Positions 1-7,770 of a stretch of DNA of 11,104 bases are shown here, one piece after another. Numbering within the stretch: position 1 is the stretch's first letter; the number at the start of each line of letters is the position of its first letter. A program made the translations under genes and the position numbers. The DNA comes from Cephalothrix simula (taxonomy: Eukaryota; Nemertea; Palaeonemertea; Archinemertea; Cephalotrichidae). The stretch is from the NCBI GenBank assembly GCA_035591015.1, contig JAXIUW010208620.1:1-11104 (forward strand), read 5' to 3'. Under the pieces are notes generated by a model. The model was not told where the DNA came from, searched no databases, and saw only the letters and a program-made list of their open reading frames with translations.

Positions 1-100
1 TTAGCGATAACGTGAAGCGAGAAACCCCATATTGGCGATATTATAACGTGAAGCGAAAAGCCCCTTCTTAGCGATAACATGAAGGGAAAATTCTTCGGGT
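1..100. repeat. Short diverged tandem repeats (about three units)
   Basis: Three imperfect units of roughly 30-37 bp follow one another. Each carries a form of GCGATAACGTGAAGCGA followed by an A-rich then C-rich stretch (near 4, 34 and 70). The third unit is the most altered (ATGAAGGG in place of GTGAAGCG). No reading frame is supported. The array begins at the window edge, so its true length is unknown. Similar C-rich and CGCTTCG-like words recur at 820-1250, which may be decayed relatives. Confidence 0.6.
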
Positions 101-179
101 AAGCTTGTAAAATTAACTAAAATTTTATTATTAAATTATTATTAATTTATTATTAAATAATAAACTTAAGTTTTAATAT
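101..179. other. AT-rich spacer
   Basis: Almost pure A/T sequence with repeated ATTATTAAT-like words lies between the tandem repeats and the foldback element. No gene or site is supported. It is the sort of AT-rich target in which mobile elements often sit, but I could not find a clear target-site duplication between this flank and the other flank near 774. Confidence 0.5.
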
Positions 180-773
180 AACACGGTTTGTCTGAGCAGG
201 GACAAGATTTTCAAAATATATGTTTGCCATTTTTTGCGGAAATCGAAAGATTATGATGTAATGATTGTAAAATGGGAAAAAAGCAAATCTGTTTTCTGGC
301 TACTTTCTGAGATATGTACATGCGCAGTGTCAATAATCAGTATGCGCATGCCTGAATCAGAAATCTGACGGTGTCATTCGCTTCTGTGGGGCCACTTTCC
401 TATAACCTGGATGTATTTCTAATGTCCAAATGTAGGACATTATTATCTACGAGATAAGAATTCCGGGAAAAAATGGTCAAAATGGGAAAATATTCTTAAG
501 TTTATAAATGCAGCATTCGAAAACTAAGTATGTTGCCAGATCACGGTTTCAAAAGAAAGTGACCCTGGAGAATCGAATGGCGTGGTCAGATTTTTTATTT
601 ATGCATGCGCATACTGATTTTGAACACTGCGCATGCGCGTACCTCAGAAAGTAGCCAAGAAACCGATTTGCTTCTTCACATTTTACAATCATTACATCAA
701 ACTCAGTCGATGTCTGCAAAAATTGGCCATGATATATTTTGAAAATCTTGTCCCTTGAGACGACCGTGATAAC
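180..773. mobile_element. Foldback / MITE-like element with long inverted arms
   Basis: The left arm (about 180-412) is the imperfect reverse complement of the right arm (about 540-773), at roughly 80% identity by eye over about 230 bp. Both arms contain, in the same order, an ACGGT-type end, GGGACAAGATTTTCAAAATA (200-219 on the left), GATGTAATGATTGTAAAAT, GGCTACTTTCTGAG, a GCGCATGC-rich block and an AATCTGAC..CATTCG block. About 127 bp of unpaired sequence separates them. There is no transposase frame, so if mobile it is non-autonomous. The arms have diverged by substitutions and small indels, which suggests an old copy. No convincing target-site duplication was seen, so the exact ends are uncertain by several bases. 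The 81-codon minus-strand frame at 549-794 lies across the right arm and is not a gene. Confidence 0.75.
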
Positions 774-819
774 AGCGCCGCGAAAATTTCGCACAAGTTT
801 TTGTATACACGTATAAAGC

Positions 820-1250
820 CTTCGCTCCCCAAGAATCCCCTTCTATTACCGCACTGATAAATACCTAGTTGTCTAGCTTCATTCGACCTTTTTATAAATT
901 ATAAAACTTTATTGGACTAATCGACCATTAGATCATCGTATAAAAGATACCTTAAATTTTCTTGCCTCGCTTCGCTCGGCATTAAATTAGAGACACTTTA
1001 CTACATGCGTTTATAAAAGTGCTTTTTTTATCTCATTCAACTTAGTGGAGCCTCCCCAAGATTTCTCTTCTAGCGTGAAATACCTCAATTTTTTGGCCTA
1101 GCTTTGCGGCATAAAAATAGAACATCTATGACGATGGGGCAAAACTTGGACAACTTTTTAAAAATAAAACCCTCATTCGACAGGTCGATCAAAATACCTA
1201 TAATGTTGTTGCCTCGCTTCCCTCTGCATTACTATTAATCTCTCAATAAT
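820..1250. repeat. Decayed direct repeats, period about 225-245 bp
   Basis: Two diverged copies of one unit can be followed. CTCCCCAAGA..CCCTTCTA..AAATACC near 826-870 recurs near 1050-1093. TACC..TTGCCTCGCTTC.CTC.GCATTA near 949-985 recurs near 1195-1231. The copies differ by many substitutions and indels. The GCCTCGCTTCGCTCGGCATTA-type word is the most conserved part. There is no coding signal. This looks like an old tandem duplication or two fragments of one repeat family upstream of the gene. Confidence 0.5.
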
Positions 1251-1309
1251 CGGAAATCTTTTTTTATCATGGGTAGAGAGGAATCCTCTGTTGCAAGTCC
1301 ATTTCAGCG

Positions 1310-1375
1310 CACCCTGTTTCAACGGGGTCCGGACAATAGATAATCTATCCGAAATACCCCGGCTGAAGCAGGGTG
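1310..1375. repeat. Imperfect hairpin with 19-20 bp arms
   Basis: CACCCTGTTTCAACGGGGT (1310-1328) pairs with ACCCCGGCTGAAGCAGGGTG (1356-1375), with one mismatch, a one-base bulge and little else broken. The intervening bases partly pair again (CGGA..ATAGAT with ATCTATCCG). Flanking words ATTTCAGCG repeat directly on both sides (1301-1309 and 1377-1385), which could be a target-site duplication of a tiny hairpin element. There is no reading frame. It lies about 600 bp before the start codon, so a regulatory role cannot be excluded but nothing shows one. Confidence 0.6.
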
Positions 1376-1649
1376 ATTTCAGCGTGATTTTTAATCTTTT
1401 AATCCGAATTATGAATAAGTTACCGGTATTCAATTTACGGATAAAGCAAACTTAGCAAAGCGGCTAATTGCGCAGTGAAATGGCAAATTACATCATTGTC
1501 ATACATGTACCGGAAACATTGTTGCTCATGCGAATAAAAGTGGGATATGCGAAAAATATGTGTCAGACCCTTAAAATGTATGTCACACAAATAAAATGAC
1601 GTGCTGAAAATCAGAGAAATTAGTGAGAAAAACTTTAAAATCATTTTGA

Positions 1650-1964
1650 AGAATGTGAAACAAATATCTTTTGATTTGTAACATACTTTTCATAAACATC
1701 ACAGCTGTTGTGCGCACATGGCTAATTGTATATTCATACCCTGTACTGTTGAACCAATCACCAGGGATCCAGTAGCGCGTAACAAGTCCATTACACATAA
1801 CTGAATAAACCGGTGTTGGTAATTCAGTATGAACGCATAGCGAGCGGCTGTTAGGATATAAACCCACGTGTTTCCAACTTTTACAAAGTTTGTATAGCTA
1901 GAGTTAACATAGAAGAAAATCTTTTAGACGGTTTGAAGAACTTTAAGATTAAAACAAAGAAACA
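1650..1964 (+). promoter_or_regulatory. Putative promoter and 5' UTR of the RBM24-like gene
   Basis: A TATAAA lies at 1857-1862, which would place a start site near 1885-1895 and give a 5' UTR of about 70-80 nt with no upstream ATG in that stretch. E-box words are present: CAGCTG at 1702-1707, CACATG at 1715-1720 and CACGTG at 1865-1870. Vertebrate RBM24 is expressed in muscle and responds to myogenic factors that bind E-boxes, so CAGCTG is a reasonable candidate, but six-base words are common by chance. I saw no clear MEF2 or CArG site. There is no CpG-island character. The TATA assignment is inference; further 5' non-coding exons are possible. Confidence 0.35.
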
Positions 1965-2162
1965 ATGGCTCAGACAGGATCACCAGTCACACAAGTTGGT
2001 GTTACACAAAAAGACACAACTTTAACGAAAATCTTTGTTGGAGGACTTCCTTATACAACTACTGATAAGTCATTAAGAAAGTACTTTGAAACATTTGGTG
2101 ATATCGAAGAAGCTGTTGTAATCACAGACCGAAATACTATGAAAAGCAGGGGATATGGTTTT
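1965..2162 (+). CDS. RBM24: RBM24/RBM38-like RNA-binding protein, coding exon 1 (residues 1-66)
   Basis: This exon encodes the start and first two-thirds of a single RRM. Family members (RBM24, RBM38, nematode SUP-12) bind GU-rich RNA and control splicing, stability and translation, notably in muscle. The start ATG has a strong context (A at -3, G at +4). Residues 1-15 are a short polar leader. The family signature QKDTT lies at 15-19, RNP2 IFVGGL at 23-28, and [20 protein letters not shown] follows at 36-55. Residues 60-66 open the RNP1 region. The exon stops after Phe66 in phase 0 at a consensus donor GTAAGT (2163-2168). If the intron were retained, translation would end after two more codons at TAA 2169-2171. 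One oddity is Met59 where vertebrate homologues have Gly (TGKSRGYGF). RBM24 and RBM38 cannot be told apart from the RRM; invertebrates usually carry one gene for both. The family call is very secure. Confidence 0.95.
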
Positions 2163-2869
2163 GTAAGTTAAATTCACTTTTTTATCTCAATTTTTTCGGA
2201 TATTATTTCATTCAAATTTGGACTATTTTATTGTTTTATAAGGTAGGCCAGTGTGCCGTGGTTTTGCAGTGTTTTTAAATTAGTATTGGTAAATTATACC
2301 TTGCTTTATCTCTAATATGATGAAGTATTATTAATCGAGGTCCACACATGACAAACATGAACCATCTTATAAGCGTCTTATTTCTATGGTTACCGCAGTT
2401 TTCATGTTCCATTAAATGGTACATTTAACCGTCTATAGGAATTTAAATCAATTCTATTTCAACTTCTTGTAAAACCCTTTTGAATCGTGCTAGGAAACGG
2501 TTCAATTAAGTATAACTGTGTTTTTGAACAGGTTCTATCTTTAACAATAGAAAAACAGCTATTTCCACAAAATTTCTCATGCACTTAATATACTGACGTT
2601 TAGACCCCCATATACAATATTATTTTAACCAAACAAAGTACACCCTTTTGCTTATACAAGGTTTAAATCTCTGAGGGCAGCTATTTGTAATATTACAGGG
2701 GTTTTCATGAATTTTTACACAACATTACATATTTTACGTAACACACGATTTTGCTTTTACGCATTTGATGCTTCAAAATTGTTTTATTATCCCCAAACAC
2801 CCAAAAATAACATCCCATCTGATCCAATAAAGAGCGATGCATTCATACTCCACAGAGATTCCAGATAAC

Positions 2870-2889
2870 TCGGATCCTTTTAGATCCGA
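2870..2889. repeat. Small perfect stem-loop
   Basis: TCGGATC (2870-2876) pairs with GATCCGA (2883-2889) around a six-base loop. It lies in intron 1 away from splice sites, and no function is suggested. Confidence 0.4.
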
Positions 2890-3327
2890 TTACATATGAA
2901 CTTCAGATTAACCTTGAATGTTTTTTTGTTGCCAGAAGTCGCGTGCAAGTTCATTCTCTTGCTTTTTTATTAAAGAATACAACACGTGCGACTCTCATTT
3001 TTAATTCACCTGCTAGGAAACCTTTCCGTCTGTCCGTATTTTCAAAATATAAAATTATTTTTTTGTAAAATTGCCCATTTTACCTTTATAGATCTTTATA
3101 AACAAAGGATTGCTGAATTTTACACTATACGTTCTAACCCCAACACAATTATGAAATTAATTTAATTGAATAATTGATACATGAATATTATTAATGATCA
3201 CTTTAAACTAATTATTTCCTATCTTTGTATTAATATCTGACATATGTTATCATTATAATAGGTATTTATAATTGTCGGCAGCCAGGTAGATTGTCTCCTA
3301 TAGCTAGATATATCTGATCCAAAAATG

Positions 3328-3430
3328 TTTTGATCCACATTTGAAAAATTTTCAGAATCAAATATCAGAATTGAATCGGGCCATGGCCATTGTAACCACT
3401 AACCACTGTCCCAAGTGCCTAGTCCCCCAG
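3328..3430 (-). mobile_element. tRNA-derived SINE-like copy A (diverged)
   Basis: Read on the minus strand, this segment has a tRNA-like head: AGGCACTTGGGACAGTGG TTAG (box A region, plus 3400-3420) followed by a weakened box B, CCCGATTCAATTC (plus 3368-3380). A body then follows with AAAATTTTTCAAATGTGGAT-like sequence. The same order appears in the better preserved neighbour at 3477-3600. The head has decayed, with a poor anticodon region, so it is not a functional tRNA. No target-site duplication was found. Confidence 0.5.
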
Positions 3431-3476
3431 ATCGTTTTGATCTTGTTTTCAAAATTTTAGAATAGAAAAGTTCATT

Positions 3477-3600
3477 CATCCATATTTGAAAATTTTCGGA
3501 AACGTTTTTGATCCATATTTTAGAATCGAACCCGGACCTTCATTTCAAAATCATGTATGCTAACCACCACCCCAAAGTGCCTAATCTAAAACAAACCCCA
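3477..3600 (-). mobile_element. tRNA-derived SINE-like copy B
   Basis: On the minus strand the head reads like a tRNA. There is a box A region GGGGTGGTGGTTAGCA (plus about 3559-3574), then an anticodon-arm-like ATGATTTTGAAAT with TTG in the anticodon position, then box B GGGTTCGATTCT (plus 3522-3533). The A-to-B spacing of about 42 nt matches a real tRNA, and the sequence most resembles tRNA-Gln (inference). The 3' half does not close the acceptor stem; the sequence runs instead into a body with AAATATGGATCAAAAACG and a second AAAATTTTCAAATATGGAT. That is the structure of a SINE with a tRNA-type internal RNA polymerase III promoter, not of a tRNA gene. It sits antisense to the host gene. Confidence 0.6.
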
Positions 3601-5661
3601 TATTTCTAGTAGCCTTCAGCATACATACTTATAATCAGAACGAATTTGATAAACATTGCTACTAGAAATCATGTACATGTATTCCTATCTTATCATGTTC
3701 TTATGAAACCGCCCTGATACAGCTCTTGGGTATCTTTTACTCATATCCAGCCATTTGCATCTTCATCATTAGGCTATATGTGTAGACCATCATTCTCAAA
3801 AACAGATGTGCATGTACCAAGTTAAATCCTATGCGCATGCCGGGGTGCGCATGAATTCGTAATTTATTTCAAATTAAAGCACCATGTCACGAATTTAGGC
3901 TATTATAACATCTGTCTGGCCCACCTGCGGGCTCCGATATAATCAGATCCCCCATGCATATTTTTGCAAACACAAGCTGATTTATATGTTATAATTCAAG
4001 GGGACTATTTGATAGACACTGAAAATTTATGTCCACTTTAATTACAATCTGTCATTTTTGTCACATCTCGTCCAAAACAATGAATCGTATAAGTATTTTG
4101 ATATTTTGGAATCACTGTTGAATCACGCTTGAATCAATCGCTGAATTATGATTTCAGCCCGAGTTGTTTTTTTGGATTTTTTCTACTTCTGGTTTCAGGA
4201 ATAGAACTCCTTATATCTGGGTCTATCAATTCACCAGTAATTTCACTCTATCCTGATCAGTTCACTTTTCGACTCTAATACAGTCTTCGATTGATTAAAT
4301 GATAAATGTTTGCAAGACAAATTAAACCCAAGTTTACCATACCAATTCACAATTTAATATGAAAATGAATTACGCCATTGGCAAGGCCATTTATAGATGA
4401 AATCTCTGCCATCAAAATGTCCCCATCGGCTCCTTAATTTGAGATTTTGTCAAACAGTTTAATGCAAGATGAGTTATTGCATTTGAATTGAATGAAATGT
4501 GAAACAAAGTTGCATACGAAATTTTCTATAATTCAAGAATTTCCTCTACTAATGCACTCCTGTCTAGGTGCACTGTGGGGCTTTGTAGCATGTTTATAAT
4601 CGGGTGTCTTAGTTCACAGAAAATTCAAAAACTGAATCAAAGGCACGTGCCACAACTGGACAGAATACATACATAGTTTTCCCCCAACAACAAGCCTAAA
4701 TTTTAATCACCCAACTTGTATTTTGAGGTTTCAAAGATATGGTTTCGGTCCTGTCCTTTTCACAATTAGAATTCTAACCCCAATAATGTACAAAACTTTA
4801 TTATGGTGGTTTGCACGGGCAGTATTCTGCATTGTTAGTTTATTTTATTTACCAATCCAATGTCCAACCTAAAGGCATTCACATTCTAAAATGTAAATCA
4901 ACGTGGTAAATAACATTAGTCAGTACCGTAAACTCCATATCATGTATGACTGTATCAAATTTCAATCCAATATTAAACATCAGGAGGGATAGGATGCCAT
5001 AACTGAAATTAATATTAGGATCTTAGATTAAACAAAGGCATTTGACTCAATGCATCTTATTCCTTTTTAAAGCTTCTAACACATGTTCTAAATTCTATAA
5101 AACTTTATGCCTATAAACTTTTTACATACATGTAATAAAAGATCATATTATGCCACAATGTATACTACAATCTGTATGACTATACAATATGTATACTACT
5201 TTAAAGATAATAATTCTATGGCGTCATTTAGGGATCTGGCTTCGCATTATACATTCTGGATATTATTTCTTCTCAAAAAATCGAATAATTCAAATAGTTT
5301 CTTTATTTTTTTGATTTGATATATTGTATTGCCGATCAGACCTATTATAATAAATATTTTTCTAACTGTGATCAACTGTATATTCTCTTCCTAATGTAAA
5401 AATTACTGTTCCGTTTCATAATTATTGCATCAAAATATCCGAGGGATTTTCAAAGGAAGATTTGACCTGAAAAAGGATTATTTCTATTGTAATTTCAACA
5501 TGAATGCTTATGATGATTAGATGCAATGTTCCAAAACGTGATAGCCAAATATTTAATAATCAGATGATTTTCAATACAATGTAAAAATGTACACGTACAT
5601 GTATTAGGAACCATTTATTACATAATTGTAGAGAACTGATCAGAACTTGAAAATATGATAT

Positions 5662-5679
5662 ATTATATGATCATATAAT
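5662..5679. repeat. Perfect 18-bp palindrome
   Basis: ATTATATGATCATATAAT reads the same on both strands. It lies about 120 bp before exon 2. AT-only palindromes arise easily in AT-rich DNA, so it is recorded without a proposed role. Confidence 0.5.
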
Positions 5680-5690
5680 TTCAATGTACC

Positions 5691-5740
5691 CAACCCTTCG
5701 GGATCCGCCACCCGCGCAGAGACACCGTGCGGTGACATGT
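5691..5740. repeat. GC-rich patch in AT-rich intron, possible repeat fragment
   Basis: The bases from CCCAACCCTTCGGGATCCGCC to GCGGTGACATG are much more GC-rich than the surrounding intron and contain several CpG. No splice-consistent reading frame is evident. It resembles the remnant of an inserted element more than a regulatory site, but I cannot identify a family. It ends about 60 bp before exon 2, near the likely branch-point region. Confidence 0.3.
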
Positions 5741-5801
5741 ATAAAATTGTGTCCTCACTCCAAAAAGTAAATAAAACACTTAAGATCACCATCTTTTGCA
5801 G

Positions 5802-5925
5802 GTAACAATGTCTGACAGAGAAGGTGCTGAACGTGCCACAAAAGATCCAAACCCTATTATAGATGGTAGAAAAGCCAACGTAAATTTAGCATATTTAGGT
5901 GCCAAACCACGAGGAAATCCTGCAG
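5802..5925 (+). CDS. RBM24: RBM24/RBM38-like RNA-binding protein, coding exon 2 (residues 67-107)
   Basis: This exon finishes the RRM. It opens with Val67-Thr-Met, completing RNP1 (RGYGFVTM, residues 62-69), which intron 1 splits between Phe66 and Val67. It then encodes the highly conserved [20 protein letters not shown] (80-99) and AKPR (100-103), the family hallmark for the end of the domain. The acceptor is ATCTTTTGCAG ending at 5801, with a short pyrimidine tract; CACTTAAGA just upstream could hold the branch point. The donor is GTACGT at 5926-5931. The exon is 124 nt and ends in phase 1, leaving one G for the next codon, which would be Gly, Ala, Val, Asp or Glu. Residues 104-107 (GNPA) start the linker to the C-terminal region. 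No C-terminal Ala/Tyr/Pro-rich exon is recognised in the rest of the window. Confidence 0.95.
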
Positions 5926-6207
5926 GTACGTAATTATATATCTAAAACATGAAACCTGGGTTTTCTCGAGAGGATTTATGTCAATGCCTTAACCTTAAAC
6001 CAAACCTATATCTATTGATCCTATAAATATCAAAATTGATCTAAAGTTTCCTGAAATCATCAATGAACTTTCCTGATGGGAATAGCACAAGGAGTTTGCA
6101 TCAGTTACAACTAGTCTACTATTGTCCGATTGTTGCTACAATCCCACTTGCTGGGTGCAGATTTTAATATTTCTTTTGAGAAGGTGAATCACAGATAATC
6201 CTTTCAG
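5926..6207 (+). other. Intronic sequence after exon 2
   Basis: The donor GTACGTAA starts at 5926. The sequence is A/T-rich with frequent stops. Nothing gene-like is visible up to the pyrimidine-rich acceptor AATCCTTTCAG at 6197-6207, which precedes the candidate exon. Confidence 0.6.
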
Positions 6208-6216
6208 CTGTGACAG

Positions 6217-6306
6217 GTTTTACAGCTTTAGAAGATACGCTTTCTGATCCAGGCTGTTCTGATCCTTGCTTCTATGTATTAGTACCTAGCTACCGGTTCA
6301 AAGATG
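6217..6306 (+). CDS. Candidate exon 3 of the RBM24-like gene (cassette or short-isoform terminal exon)
   Basis: After the acceptor AG at 6215-6216, the leftover G of exon 2 plus GT gives Gly108, followed by Phe109. A Gly-Phe also follows the RRM in vertebrate RBM24/RBM38. The frame stays open for 30 codons, ending SYRFKD, and meets a GTATGA donor at 6307, again in phase 1. The exon is therefore 90 nt and could be skipped or included without shifting frame. A second acceptor at 6206-6207 has the better pyrimidine tract and would add Ala-Val-Thr in frame. If the donor is not used, translation ends at TAA 6318-6320, giving a protein of about 141-144 residues. Beyond Gly-Phe the peptide, with two Cys and several acidic residues, does not resemble the usual C-terminus. 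A 30-codon open frame can occur by chance, so this is a proposal only. Confidence 0.35.
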
Positions 6307-6320
6307 GTATGAAGTCATAA

Positions 6321-6700
6321 ATGAATGTTTTTCAGTTGGTTTAGTAGTATCAAGGCTAGTATGTTCTTTAAACTTTTTAAGACTATAAAAAAGCAATGGA
6401 TTGTTTCCTTTACCATAAAATTAGTTTCAGACATAATTTTAAAGGTTTGGTGATCAATTGTTTACGTTTTTGCACTTAATTTATGAAATATCAACAGCCC
6501 ATCATAGGCTGTTGGTAATTTGCATCAGGGATCATGGTATATACATGTATCACCTGTTTAGGCTATAGGCCCACTGTTGGGCACAGGTGTCTCTTTTATG
6601 CTGGGTTTTGTATACGAAATATATAGACAAATTGGAAATTTTCAATCCATGCCCTGTGGTTTTTGAAATACATGTATGAGGTATATGCCCTCCAATCTCG
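6321..6700. other. Unassigned, probably intronic
   Basis: The sequence is A/T-rich with stops in all frames. The only structure seen is a perfect 8-bp stem with a 7-base loop at 6492-6514 (CAACAGCC/GGCTGTTG). No polyadenylation signal AATAAA was found just after the TAA at 6318, which weakens the terminal-exon reading of the candidate exon. Confidence 0.5.
6492..6514. repeat. Small perfect stem-loop
   Basis: CAACAGCC (6492-6499) pairs with GGCTGTTG (6507-6514). The stem is too short for a microRNA precursor and no role is suggested. Confidence 0.4.
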
Positions 6701-6810
6701 CATGCCGAAAAGAATCAGTGAAGGCCTTAAGTCTTACTATCAGGTACTTGCTCAAAATCTGTACAGATTTGTCGAGATAGTGCAGTAGTACTTGATACGC
6801 TCCTGTTCTG
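6700..6810 (+). mobile_element. Truncated SINE-like body (copy 1)
   Basis: The sequence from GCCGAAAAGAATCAG.GAAGG (about 6703) through CAGGTACTTGCTCAAAAT (6741) to ACTTGATACGCTCCTGTTCTG (6789-6810) is repeated in the same order at about 6973-7142. This copy lacks the tRNA-like head and is interrupted or joined directly to the head of the second copy at 6829. Confidence 0.5.
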
Positions 6811-6828
6811 GTTAAGTCCAAGATATAG

Positions 6829-7252
6829 TCCGGGGGCTTTACCCAGTTGGTCGAGCGTCCAACTCATGGTCGAATATTCGTGAGTTCCAGACCGATTAGG
6901 GTCCCCGGAGCTCAGTGATCCAAACTGAGTGGCGAATCAAAGGCATGGGGTGTACGATAGAGACCCCGGGGGCTGTTCGAAAAGAGTAGCTGACAAGTTG
7001 GTGGCTTCCAGGGTTGAACCAGGAGATTGGCTTCAAAGACATATTCACTCAAACTTAAACCCTTCTACTTCTCTCAGGTACTCACTCAAAATTGTCGAAG
7101 CTGCAGCCAAGTACGACAAGCACTTGATACACTCCTCCTCTGAGATAGTTATAAAGGCTTCTGTCCAGTATGGCCAGTTTAAATGTGGCTGATAAGGCAG
7201 ATCAAGGCAAAGCCCGACTGCTTATACAGGGCGCACTTCACAGTGCTTGCCC
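6829..7252 (+). mobile_element. tRNA-derived SINE-like element (copy 2)
   Basis: The tRNA-like head begins at 6829. TCCGGGG (6829-6835) is a perfect complement of CCCCGGA (6903-6909), as in an acceptor stem. The box A-like TACCCAGTTGG (6840-6850) and box B-like AGTTCCAGACC (6883-6893) are 43 nt apart, as in tRNAs, and ACTCATGG puts CAT where an anticodon would be (tRNA-Met-like, inference). The T-arm is not followed directly by the acceptor strand, so this is not a working tRNA. The body continues with a second box-B-like AGGGTTGAACC (7011-7021) and the segment shared with 6739-6810. It ends near a hairpin, GGGCGCACT/AGTGCTTGCCC (7229-7252). The 87-codon frame at 6929-7192 lies inside this repeat and is not a gene. 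Confidence 0.55.
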
Positions 7253-7770
7253 GAAGTTACTTAGCATAGGCACTTGCTGTACGTATAATGACACGCCTTT
7301 CTCTGCTGTATTTTATAGTAAACGGGTGTATTCAGTAACACCAGCATAAATGAACATTAAAAAAAATCATGACTACGTCAGGACAGGGAAGGCAATTAGG
7401 CTTCTTCTGTTTAAAGAAACCATAATCTAATTCTAAACATAAATTCACCACTATTGTTTTAAGTCATAATTTCATTCTAACAGACTGAACTTGGTAACTT
7501 GCTCAGATATTTGAGGAATACAATGCTAATACGAAAATTTATATAGCTAACTTGTATGTTAACCCTGAAGATATATAGTATTAGAGATGTAAGAATGGGG
7601 AATAAGTTTATTTTGAATCATCATCTGATTGTTTACAAGTTTAAAAGTCAACAAAATGTTGAGTTAGATCGTTTTATGAACTATGAATCCAATAGTTTTT
7701 ATGAAAACAATATTTCAAAGAAAATCCCGGAATGCGGCATGCGAAATACAATGATTGAATTTACATAAAG
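7253..7770. other. Unassigned, probably intronic
   Basis: The sequence is A/T-rich. A 70-codon frame at 7556-7768 has Asn/Lys/Ile-rich content typical of translated A/T-rich DNA and no recognisable domain. Nothing else is supported. Confidence 0.4.

Larger units (their letters stand above)
2163..5801 (+). other. Intron 1 (3,639 bp, phase 0)
   Basis: The donor is GTAAGT at 2163 and the acceptor is TTTTGCAG ending at 5801. Both join the RRM reading frame exactly. The interior is AT-rich with stops in all frames. From 2169 to 3290 I see nothing beyond a small stem at 2870-2889 (TCGGATC/GATCCGA). Two tRNA-derived SINE-like copies occupy about 3328-3600. From 3601 to 5660 I see only A/T-rich unique sequence. 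A perfect 18-bp palindrome lies at 5662-5679 and a GC-rich patch at about 5691-5740, just before exon 2. The 70-codon frame at 5107-5319 has low-complexity, unrecognisable content and no splice logic, so it is not called. Confidence 0.9.

Noticed and set aside
1-100. CRISPR-like array
   Set aside because: Units are imperfect with no constant repeat and variable spacer pattern, and the window is clearly from an animal genome.
549-794. 81-codon minus-strand open frame
   Set aside because: It lies across the right arm and outer edge of the foldback repeat, has no recognisable domain, and is better explained by the repeat.
1173-1867. Three overlapping minus-strand open frames of 69-94 codons
   Set aside because: Their products look like translated non-coding A/T-rich DNA, they overlap one another, and they fall in the upstream/promoter region of the + strand gene.
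5107-5319. 70-codon + strand frame in intron 1
   Set aside because: Tyr/Thr/Phe/Ile-rich low-complexity content without a domain, inside a well-defined intron.
6829-6909. A functional tRNA-Met gene
   Set aside because: The acceptor-type stem is perfect, but the T-arm is misplaced relative to it and the D and anticodon arms do not fold properly. It fits a SINE head better.
6929-7192. 87-codon + strand frame
   Set aside because: It runs through the SINE-like block and the repeated segment 7073-7142, so it is an accidental frame in a repeat.
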